Assembly (NCBI GenBank): GCA_026398615.1
Contig: JAPLSN010000021.1
Coordinates: forward strand, 124,001 to 188,000
Length of the DNA: 64,000 nt
From: Spirochaetota bacterium
Lineage (GTDB): Bacteria > Spirochaetota > Spirochaetia > Treponematales > UBA12059
Direction of reading: 5' to 3'
Shown: piece after piece, positions 56,880 through 64,000 of the stretch
Layout: each line of letters starts with the position of its first letter
Numbering within the stretch: position 1 is the stretch's first letter
The notes under the pieces: model-generated
Told to the model about the DNA's origin: nothing
Databases searched by the model: none
What the model saw: only the letters and a program-made list of their open reading frames with translations
Position numbers and translations under genes: made by a program

Positions 56880-58970
56880 TCATTCTTCCCGGGCACTCCG
56901 TACGGCTTCCCTGAAGACCGGTTCCCAGGTTGAACCGGCGCGCCAGTAAGCGGGCGGCTCGCCGAGCGGGGCATCCGACTCGATCCAACGCCTGCCTGAA
57001 AAGCGTTTGCCGCTCCACAGCTGCACCCATTCCCCAGCGACGAGCCTGACCCTGCGCCGTCTGGCGCCCTTCCGGAGCACCGGAGCGACGAGCAGGTCGG
57101 GGCCGAGCATGAATTGGCTGGTTTCACGCCGGGCGCGGGGATCGTCCTCGTCGACGAAGAAGAGCGGCCTGATGACCGGCGTCCCCACGGCGGCGCACTC
57201 GGCGGACAGGGCTTTGAAGTAGGGCGCGAGCCCCGTCCGAAGGCGGCCCATGCGGCCGAGCCCGGCCAGGGTTCCGGCGTCCGAATCGAACTGCCAGTTG
57301 TCCTCAGGTCGATTGCCCTCATGCGTGCGCATCATGACCGTGAAGGCGGCGAGCTCCGCCCAGCGCAGGAAGAGCTCCTTCGTACGCTTCATGCCGTAGA
57401 GCGTGGTATAGCCACCGATGTCGGAGTGGTGGAAACCATGGCCTACCATGGCGAGGGACAGTGCCGCCGGGATCACCGAGGGCAGGCCGTCGTCCTTCGA
57501 CCAGTCGACGTTCTGGTCCCCGGCCCACATGAGCGGGCACCAGCGCTGGCTGCCTGCGTAGCCGGCACGCATGAAGAAGGTCGCGCGATCCAGGGCATTG
57601 GACTCTTCGAGCGCCTCGTAGTTGACGCGCGCCCAGAGCGCGGGCCACAGGTTGTGCGCGATTTCCGCGGGCGTCCCGTCGAAGAGGACGCAGTCGGCGG
57701 GCAGGTATTCCCCGAAATCGGCCATCCATCCCGAGATGCCCAGGGAGAGCAAGTTCCGTCTGATGAGGTCCTTGAACCAGGTGCGGGCGGCGGGGTTCGT
57801 GAGGTCGGGGATGCCCGCCTCGAATTCGCCGGCATCCATGCGGTAGGCACCGCCATCGCGGTTCCTGACGAGGAGCCCGAGACGTTCGAGTTGGCCGAAG
57901 ATCGGCTTGTCGCAGGCGAAGTAGCAGTTCACGTACGCCATGAAGCGCACACCGTCGGTTTCGAGCGCGGCGCAGGTCCGGCCCAAGTCGGGGTAGAGCG
58001 ACGGGTCGAGCTCCCAGTTCCACGACAGGCGCTTGCCGAAGCCCGTGTGACGCACGCCCGCCCAATCCTGGGCCCAGATGCCGGAGACGGGCACGCCCGC
58101 CTTTCGCGCGGCGTCGAGCTTGGCCAGACAGGTGTCGGTGCCACCCTGTATGCCCAGGACGACGCCATCGTGGATCCACTCGGGCGGCTTAGGCTGGAGT
58201 CCGAACCAGCGGGCCGTTTCGGCCGCGAGCGCTTCCATGCGCGGCGCGCTCCCGAAGACGAGGCGTTCCGGTTTCTGGCGCGTGTTCAGGATGAAATGCC
58301 GAGCGGGCCGGAAGTCGAACTCCGACCAGGCGCTCGTCTCGAGGTGCACGCGGATGCGTCGGTTTGTCGAGTACGATGGCTGCGGGAAGAAGGTCCAGAA
58401 GTAGTCGCCGCCGGCTCCGTCGACCAGGTCGGCCATGCGGGTCGTGAGGGTCCACTTGTTGCGCCCCACGCCCTGCTCGCTCGTCCAGAGGGGAAATTTC
58501 CGGCCGCGGAGGTCGAAGTGAGAAAACTGCTCGCCGCAGCCGTACGCCCGTTCACCGGGTTCGGCGACGAGAAAGAGGCGCCAGCGGTTCGCGCCCTCGG
58601 GGCCGGAAACGAATTCGACGACGAGGCTTTCCGCGTCGCCTCTCCCGCCGGGCAGGTCCCGGCGCCCGGAGTCCTCGGGACCGCGGCGAGGCCCGCGTTC
58701 GGCAAAAACTCGCAGGACGACTTCCTCCCCGTGCGTGTTCGAAAACCGTATTTCGACCGAATCCGTTCCCCGCGACACCGTAAAATCAGGCAGGGTAGCC
58801 ATCGGTCCTGTCTTGTCGCCGATGCGGAAATTGCCGCGGTACATGCGGTAGCTCGCGTTCCCGCTGCCCGTCGCCAGCCAGGGTCGGCTTTTCGTGTGAT
58901 GGATCAAGGTTTTCCCGTCGATCCGCAGCTCGAACCCGTCACGGATGTCCGTGAGTTCCCAGCTTTCCAT
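56880..58970 (-). CDS. yihQ: GH31 sulfoquinovosidase (YihQ-like)
   Basis: Extended similarity recalled to E. coli YihQ: YGCGEQFSHFDLRGRKFPLWTSEQGVGRNK, GGDYFWTFFPQP, VLGIQGGTDTC, GIWAQDWAGVRHTGFGKRLSWNW, GWMADFGEYLPAD, MWAGDQNVDWSKDDGLPSVIPAALSLAMVGHGFHHSDIGGYTTL. Confidence 0.95.
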   Translation of the reverse strand: MESWELTDIRDGFELRIDGKTLIHHTKSRPWLATGSGNASYRMYRGNFRIGDKTGPMATLPDFTVSRGTDSVEIRFSNTHGEEVVLRVFAERGPRRGPEDSGRRDLPGGRGDAESLVVEFVSGPEGANRWRLFLVAEPGERAYGCGEQFSHFDLRGRKFPLWTSEQGVGRNKWTLTTRMADLVDGAGGDYFWTFFPQPSYSTNRRIRVHLETSAWSEFDFRPARHFILNTRQKPERLVFGSAPRMEALAAETARWFGLQPKPPEWIHDGVVLGIQGGTDTCLAKLDAARKAGVPVSGIWAQDWAGVRHTGFGKRLSWNWELDPSLYPDLGRTCAALETDGVRFMAYVNCYFACDKPIFGQLERLGLLVRNRDGGAYRMDAGEFEAGIPDLTNPAARTWFKDLIRRNLLSLGISGWMADFGEYLPADCVLFDGTPAEIAHNLWPALWARVNYEALEESNALDRATFFMRAGYAGSQRWCPLMWAGDQNVDWSKDDGLPSVIPAALSLAMVGHGFHHSDIGGYTTLYGMKRTKELFLRWAELAAFTVMMRTHEGNRPEDNWQFDSDAGTLAGLGRMGRLRTGLAPYFKALSAECAAVGTPVIRPLFFVDEDDPRARRETSQFMLGPDLLVAPVLRKGARRRRVRLVAGEWVQLWSGKRFSGRRWIESDAPLGEPPAYWRAGSTWEPVFREAVRSAREE

Positions 58971-58972
58971 GC

Positions 58973-59812
58973 TCAGCCCTTGACGCCGCCGGCGCTGATG
59001 CCCCTGATCAGGAAGCGCTGCATGGCCACCGTGAAAACGAAAACGGGCACCAGCATGATCGTTCCCGCGGCGCAGACCTGGCCCCAGGTCAGTGAATCGC
59101 CGCCCAGGAGGCCGTTGACGGCGATCGTCGCCGTCTTGGCGTTGACCCCGGTCAGGATGAGGGCGTACAGGAATTCGTTCCAGCTGTTGATGAAGGCGAA
59201 AACCGCGCTCACGACGAGGCCCGGCGCGGCGATCGGGAGGAAAACCCGGAAGAAGATGCCGAAGCGCGAGCAGCCATCCACCTCGGCGGCTTCCTCATAG
59301 CTTCGGTCCACCGCCGCGAAGAACGGCAGGAGCATCCAGATGACGTAGGGCACGTTGAAGCTCGCGTGCGCCAGGCTGATGCCGAATATCGTGTCGCGGA
59401 TGCCGAGCGTCCTGAACATAATGTAAAGCGAGATGACGAGGGAAACCTGGGGCAGCATGCGGAACACCAGGAAACTGTAGGCGAGGGCGTTGCGTCCGCG
59501 GAAATGGAAGCGGGATATGCCGTAGGAAGCCATCGCGCCCGCGAGCACGGAGATCGCGGTGGAGGCGAGGCCGATCACGAGCGAGTTGCGCATCGCAGCC
59601 AGGAACTGCCTGTTGCCGAGCACGAGCTGGTAGCTCCGGAACGTGAGCTGGCCAAGTTCGAAGGGCTTCCCGCTCAGGATGATGACATCGCGCCTGAAGC
59701 CGTTCAGCAGCGTGATGCCGATCGGGTAGAGTTCGAGGAGGAGCACGACGAAGGCCGTGATCGCGATGAGGACGTTGAGGGCGAGGCGCCGGGTCTTCTG
59801 GTTGTTCATCAT
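58973..59812 (-). CDS. Carbohydrate ABC transporter permease (MalG-type)
   Basis: Six-TM permease with EEAAEVDGCSRFGIFFRVFLPIAAPGL EAA loop; 4-bp overlap with upstream permease. Confidence 0.93.
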   Translation of the reverse strand: MMNNQKTRRLALNVLIAITAFVVLLLELYPIGITLLNGFRRDVIILSGKPFELGQLTFRSYQLVLGNRQFLAAMRNSLVIGLASTAISVLAGAMASYGISRFHFRGRNALAYSFLVFRMLPQVSLVISLYIMFRTLGIRDTIFGISLAHASFNVPYVIWMLLPFFAAVDRSYEEAAEVDGCSRFGIFFRVFLPIAAPGLVVSAVFAFINSWNEFLYALILTGVNAKTATIAVNGLLGGDSLTWGQVCAAGTIMLVPVFVFTVAMQRFLIRGISAGGVKG

Positions 59813-60729
59813 CCGCCCGCCTTTTCCTCGAGCACGTCGAGACTCATGTTCTTGCGCACGAGGGTGACCGCGAAAACGATCGAAAGGATCAGGAGGAAAA
59901 TGGCCATGGCGCTCGCCATGCCGACCTTCTGGTAGCTGAAAGCCTGCCTTTGCGTGTACAGGGAGAAGAGCAGGGTCGCGTTGCCCGGGCCGCCCTCGGT
60001 CATCACGTAGACTTCGCTGAAGACGCGCAACGCGTCGATGATTCGCAGGAGGAGGCCGGTCAGCATCGTCGGCACGAGCATGGGAACGGTGATGGAGCGC
60101 AGCCGCCTCCAGAAGCCGGCGCCGTCGATCTCCGCGGCCTCGAGCATCTCGGCGGGTATGTTCGTCAGGGCGGCGTAGAGGAGCATGAACATGAATGGCC
60201 ACATGCGCCAGATGTCCTGCACGATGACGGCGACGTAAGCCATCAATGGATTGCCGAGCCAGGTCATCTCGGGGACGCCGAGCGAAATGAGCAGGGCGTT
60301 CAAGGGTCCGTAGCGCGGCTGCAGCATGAAGCGCCAGGTCATGCCTGACAGGATGGGCAGGAAGAAAACCGGGAGAAGGAGGAGGGTGCGTACAATTTTC
60401 GCCCCGAAGAATTCGCGATTCAGGAGGAGGGCGGCAGCGAAGCCGAGGAGGAGCTCGATGGGGATGGCGATGAAGATGAAGCCGAGCTGGAGCTTGACGC
60501 TGTTCCAGAACTCCGGGTCCGCGGAGAGGTCGACGTAGTTGCCGAAACCGACGAAGTGCCGCTCGCCCGCGCCCGCCGAAAGGGGCCAGTCGAAGAGCGA
60601 TACGACGATGGAGAAGCAGATGGGATAGATGAGGACGGCAAAGACGATTATCAGGGCCGGCGCCAGGAAAAAGAGAGGCGCGGCCGGTCGATGACGAACA
60701 TCGCGCCGGCGCGCCTCTCCTTTGGTCAT
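59809..60729 (-). CDS. Carbohydrate ABC transporter permease (MalF-type)
   Basis: APLFFLAPALIIVFAVLIYPICFSIVVSLFDW...; EMLEAAEIDGAGFWRRLRSITVPML. Confidence 0.93.
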   Translation of the reverse strand: MTKGEARRRDVRHRPAAPLFFLAPALIIVFAVLIYPICFSIVVSLFDWPLSAGAGERHFVGFGNYVDLSADPEFWNSVKLQLGFIFIAIPIELLLGFAAALLLNREFFGAKIVRTLLLLPVFFLPILSGMTWRFMLQPRYGPLNALLISLGVPEMTWLGNPLMAYVAVIVQDIWRMWPFMFMLLYAALTNIPAEMLEAAEIDGAGFWRRLRSITVPMLVPTMLTGLLLRIIDALRVFSEVYVMTEGGPGNATLLFSLYTQRQAFSYQKVGMASAMAIFLLILSIVFAVTLVRKNMSLDVLEEKAGG

Positions 60730-60745
60730 TGTGCCGGTTCCCGGT

Positions 60746-62026
60746 TCAGTAGCCGGCCTTTGCGAGGACATCGTTCGTCTCTTTGACAATCGATTTGACG
60801 GCGTCGGCGCAGGGCATCTGGCCCGTGATGCCCATGATCCAGTATTTCTTCACGATGTCCTGGACCTGCGCGACTTCCTTGAAGCGCGGGCGGGCCGCGG
60901 CGGATTTCATGGAATCGGCGATGGCGGCGAGCCAGGGTTTGGAAGCCCACTTCGGATCGGTGAGGGCGTCGGTGCGGGCGGGGACGGTGTTCTTCTCGAC
61001 CAGGCGCATCGCGATGTCCCGGGAGCCCCACCAGTACACGAACTCCGCCGCGGCGGCCTTGTTCTTGGATGCGAGGGGAATATTCACGGCCCAGGTGCCG
61101 CGCATGGCGTAGCGTTTGCCGTTGGGGCCGGCGGGCGGGGCGGAATAGACTATCTTCCCGGCGACCAGGGACTTGTCGGGATCCTCGTAACCCGCGATCT
61201 GGGCGGGCCAGATGAACATGGAGAAGATGCCCTTGGGGTCGGCAGCGTAGGCGGCCTGCCGCTCGGCATGGGCCATGGTCTCGGCTCCCTTGGGGGAGAT
61301 GGCCATGAGCTTTTTGTAGAATTCCATGGCCTCGGCGCCCTTCTTCTCGTCTAGGGTCACCTTGGGCTTGCCGCTCGACTGGTCGATGAAGGTGGTGCCG
61401 AAGCCGCTCCACATGAAGATGGCTTCGCCGAAGACGCCGGCCGGTCCGCCGTTGAAGGGGCCAAAACCCGCCGAGATGCCTTTTTCATTGAAGAAGGTTC
61501 CCATCTCGAGCATCTGCTGGTAGGTCTGGGGTACGCCGAGGTCGTACTTGTACTTCGCCTTGAAGTCCTTCTTGTACTGGGCGTTCTCGATGAGGTCCTT
61601 GCGGGTCATCCAGACATAGAGGTTGCCGTTGATCGGCAGACCGACGAGCTTGCCATCCCACATCGCGACGTCGAGCATGGCCGGGGTCACGGTCTTCGGG
61701 TCGAGCTTGGGATACTTCTTCCCGGCCGGCCACTTGTCGTAGGTCTCGAAGAGGCTGGCGAAGAGCGGAATGTTACCCTCGTCCACGCAGACGAGGTCGT
61801 AGTCGGTGGAGTCCTTGGTAACGGCAACGCTGGTCTTGGTGAAGACCTGGGGCGGCTGGAGAATCTCGATATTCACCTTGTAGCCGGTTGCCTTTTCGAA
61901 TTCGGGAATCATCTCCATGAGGGCGCGGGGATACGCATCGTCCCAAAAAAGGGCATTGATGGTCTGGGCGCCGAGCCCAGCGAGGACTACAAGCGCGATC
62001 AGCGCGACGAGAGCGGTTCTCTTCAT
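60746..62026 (-). CDS. Carbohydrate ABC transporter substrate-binding protein
   Basis: Signal MKRTALVALIALVVLAGLGAQ; LMEMIPEFEKATGYKVNIEILQ; extracellular solute-binding family 1 features. Confidence 0.92.
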   Translation of the reverse strand: MKRTALVALIALVVLAGLGAQTINALFWDDAYPRALMEMIPEFEKATGYKVNIEILQPPQVFTKTSVAVTKDSTDYDLVCVDEGNIPLFASLFETYDKWPAGKKYPKLDPKTVTPAMLDVAMWDGKLVGLPINGNLYVWMTRKDLIENAQYKKDFKAKYKYDLGVPQTYQQMLEMGTFFNEKGISAGFGPFNGGPAGVFGEAIFMWSGFGTTFIDQSSGKPKVTLDEKKGAEAMEFYKKLMAISPKGAETMAHAERQAAYAADPKGIFSMFIWPAQIAGYEDPDKSLVAGKIVYSAPPAGPNGKRYAMRGTWAVNIPLASKNKAAAAEFVYWWGSRDIAMRLVEKNTVPARTDALTDPKWASKPWLAAIADSMKSAAARPRFKEVAQVQDIVKKYWIMGITGQMPCADAVKSIVKETNDVLAKAGY

Positions 62027-62099
62027 GAAAGCCTCCTTTCGGGTCGTTTCCCGAAAGAATAAGTAGATCATGGCTCTACGGAGCTGTCAACGATGATTC

Positions 62100-62114
62100 G
62101 TTAAAAGATTTAAC
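62100..62114. promoter_or_regulatory. Operator palindrome GTTAAAAGATTTAAC upstream of the ABC/sulfoquinovosidase arm
   Basis: Perfect inverted repeat GTTAAA-AGA-TTTAAC, 74 bp upstream of the SBP start; same half-sites as 50552-50566. Confidence 0.7.
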
Positions 62115-62224
62115 TAAACGAACCATAAGCGTCAAGTCCCGATATTTCCCCGACATGGCATTTTGTGTCCGGAGACGGTAGCATATACAAGGACTGATTC
62201 TGCGACGATGATTCCGGTTTGTGT

Positions 62225-62235
62225 GGGGGGGGGGG
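62225..62235. repeat. Homopolymer tract of 11 G, 4 nt upstream of an ATG
   Basis: gtgtGGGGGGGGGGGcgtgATG read directly at 62221-62242. Confidence 0.9.
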
Positions 62236-62239
62236 CGTG

Positions 62240-62716
62240 ATGAACGAAAAGCACATGCGGGAGATCGCGGCGATCGTGGACAGGACCCCGCACCTGCCGA
62301 ACATATTCAGGGTGATCATGGGAAAACAGTCCGTTCTGTCAGACGGCGAGGAAGTCCTGGATTCGGTGTTCATCGACCGGGAAGGCTGCGAAGTCTTCGA
62401 GGACGGAATCCGCAAGACCGAACTCTGGAAGCCGGCAACCCTCCTTGTGGCTACCGATTTCGGGATAACGGTCATCCGTGAAGGCGGAGCCCTCGTCGCC
62501 ACCGACTTCTACGGATACCGGATAGATCACGTCCTGTACGGGAAGATCGCCCGGATCGGGCTCGATATATGCCTCCTGAGCGGCAGGTTCTATGTTTCAT
62601 CGTGCATCGGGGCTGACGAGGGGATCAGCGTCGATTTCAACACGGCCGTCCATTTCCGGGATTTCGAACGTTTCGTGACGGTCGTCCGCAAGCGCTTGTT
62701 CCATAAAGACCTGTAG
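62240..62716 (+). CDS. Small hypothetical protein, possibly PH-like fold
   Basis: MNEKHMREIAAIVDRTPHLPNIFRVIMGKQSVLSDGEEVLDSVF...LLVATDFGITVIREGG...YGYRIDHVLYGKIARIGLDICLLSGRFYVSS; beta-rich pattern like bacterial PH domains. Confidence 0.55.
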   Translation: MNEKHMREIAAIVDRTPHLPNIFRVIMGKQSVLSDGEEVLDSVFIDREGCEVFEDGIRKTELWKPATLLVATDFGITVIREGGALVATDFYGYRIDHVLYGKIARIGLDICLLSGRFYVSSCIGADEGISVDFNTAVHFRDFERFVTVVRKRLFHKDL

Positions 62717-62754
62717 CAGGCACGCATGATCGTCCGGATCAGCGGAGGTTCGCG

Positions 62755-63306
62755 ATGGAAACGATCCTGGAGCTGGAAGGTGGAAGGCTCGTGATAGCCG
62801 TCGGCGACATCACGAGTTTCGACGGCATTGCGATCGTGAACGCCGCAAATTCCGGCCTGCTCGGCGGGGGCGGGGTGGATGGGGCCATCCACAGGGCTGC
62901 AGGTCCAGCCCTGCTCGAGGAGTGTCGCGCCGTGCGCTCCACGCAACTGCCGGAAGGACTGCCGAAAGGCCAGGCGGTCGCGACGGGTGCCGGAAAGCTG
63001 CGCTGCGGCCGTGTCATACACACTGCCGGCCCTGTCTGGCATGGCGGTCATTCGGGCGAACCCGGCGAACTGGCTTCCTGCTACCGGGCCTGTCTCGAGC
63101 TGGCGCGTGCCGAGGGCATCGCTTCCATCGCCTTTCCGGCCATCTCGACGGGGGCATTCGGGTATCCGAGATCCGCCGCCGCGCTGATCGCGCGGGAGCA
63201 GGCAGGAGCGTTCCTGCGCGCCAATGAGTTGCCAGCCCGCGTGGTATTCGTCTTTTTCTCCCGCGTCGACGCGGCAGCCTTCATCGATGCGACGGGCGGA
63301 CGCTGA
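62755..63306 (+). CDS. Macro-domain protein (ADP-ribose-derivative hydrolase type)
   Basis: VGDITSFDGIAIVNAANSGLLGGGGVDGAIHRAAGPALLEECR ... IASIAFPAISTGAFGYPRSAAA. Confidence 0.95.
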   Translation: METILELEGGRLVIAVGDITSFDGIAIVNAANSGLLGGGGVDGAIHRAAGPALLEECRAVRSTQLPEGLPKGQAVATGAGKLRCGRVIHTAGPVWHGGHSGEPGELASCYRACLELARAEGIASIAFPAISTGAFGYPRSAAALIAREQAGAFLRANELPARVVFVFFSRVDAAAFIDATGGR

Positions 63307-63332
63307 TCGCTCCGGCTTCAGGAATCCAGGTA

Positions 63333-64000
63333 TTACTCTTCCTCTTCCTCATGGGTCCTGAACGCTTGGGCCGCCTTGATGACGTCGTCCGCGATCTTGC
63401 CCGTGATCGGCGCATAGTGGTCGAATTCGACGGAGAAGCTGGCCGTGCCGCTCGTCATGGAGCGCAGGTCGATGGCATAGCGCAGGAGTTCGGCCTGCGG
63501 TACCTGGGCGTCGATCTCCACGATGCCGCCGCCGATGGGGTTCTGCCCCGAAATGCGGCCGCGCCGGCTCGAAAGGTCGGACATCACGTCGCCGAGGTTC
63601 TTCTCTTCCGCGAAGACATAAAGGTTCATGATCGGTTCGAGGAGCACGGGACCGGCATTGCGGGTGGCTTCGCGGAATGCGCCGCGGCTGGCGATCTTGA
63701 AGGCCATTTCCGAGGAGTCCACGGGGTGCTCCTTGCCGTCCGTGATGGAAGTCCTCACGTCCACGACGGTATAACCGGCGACGATTCCCGCCTCCATCGC
63801 CTGGCGGATGCCCTTCTCGATGCCGGGGATGAAACCTTTCGACACCGCGCCGCCGAAGACCTTGTTCTCGAACTCGTAGCCCTTGCCGCGTTCGAGCGGC
63901 TCCACGTCGAACACGACACGGGCGTACTGACCGTGGCCGCCGGTCTGTTTTCTGTGCGTGTACTCCGCGGTGGCTTTCTTCGTGATCGTTTCGCGGTAGG
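63333..64000 (-). CDS. Translation elongation factor G family, C-terminal part; N-terminus beyond window end
   Basis: YRETITKKATAEYTHRKQTGGHGQYARVVFDVEPLERGKGYEFENKVFGGAVSKGFIPGIEKGIRQAMEAGIVAGYTVVDVRTSITDGKEHPVDSSEMAFKIA. Confidence 0.95.
   Translation of the reverse strand, partial: YRETITKKATAEYTHRKQTGGHGQYARVVFDVEPLERGKGYEFENKVFGGAVSKGFIPGIEKGIRQAMEAGIVAGYTVVDVRTSITDGKEHPVDSSEMAFKIASRGAFREATRNAGPVLLEPIMNLYVFAEEKNLGDVMSDLSSRRGRISGQNPIGGGIVEIDAQVPQAELLRYAIDLRSMTSGTASFSVEFDHYAPITGKIADDVIKAAQAFRTHEEEEE

Noticed and set aside
56825-56880. CCCGC-GGAA-GCGGG hairpin between convergent DASS and YihQ-like genes
   Set aside because: Only a 5-bp stem and no T-tract; too weak to call a terminator.
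57114-59300. 728-aa plus-strand ORF
   Set aside because: Antisense to the YihQ-like gene and a permease; the minus strand is unambiguous.
1-64000. CRISPR array, tRNA/rRNA genes, transposases or prophage
   Set aside because: No regularly spaced repeats, no tRNA cloverleaf or rRNA sequence recognised, and no mobile-element proteins in the ORF track.

Overview
High-GC bacterial chromosome segment, probably from a spirochaete (inference from a FliG-type motor switch gene, a Treponema/Leptospira-style giant protein and overall gene content). It is densely coded, and I saw no rRNA, tRNA, CRISPR array, phage or transposase. Main blocks: (i) 1-11.5 kb, housekeeping genes: M16C peptidase fragment, PduO-type ATR, FliG, Zn-dependent phospholipase C-like, HtrA/DegP, pdxT-pdxS with a divergent MocR/PdxR regulator, uvrB, and a nitronate-monooxygenase-like oxidoreductase. 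(ii) 12-38.8 kb, a same-strand locus: small lipoprotein, two TPR lipoproteins (one frameshifted), TolC-like protein, RND adaptor, two Ig-like lipoproteins, two RND permeases, a ~3,547-aa exported giant protein with an HEGDH zincin-like motif and a papain/C39-like C-terminus, and an AT-richer LRR lipoprotein. (iii) 40.3-49.1 kb, a purine/nucleobase cluster: molybdenum hydroxylase large and 2Fe-2S subunits, BMP-type ABC importer and amidohydrolase. One permease carries an apparent CAG->TAG nonsense codon that removes its last helix. (iv) 49.2-62.1 kb, a probable sulfoquinovose (SQ) catabolism cluster: YihQ-like GH31 sulfoquinovosidase with the known sulfonate-binding residues, ABC sugar importer, ROK regulator, KduI/IolB-like and RpiB-like isomerases, CoA-acylating aldehyde dehydrogenase, SucCD-like acyl-CoA synthetase and a DASS transporter. 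The two arms share a 15-bp palindrome, GTTAAA-N3-TTTAAC. The layout resembles the sulfoacetate-forming variant of transketolase sulfoglycolysis, but no C-C-cleaving enzyme is present in the window. (v) 62.2-64 kb: a PH-like protein preceded by an 11-G tract, a macro-domain protein and a partial EF-G.
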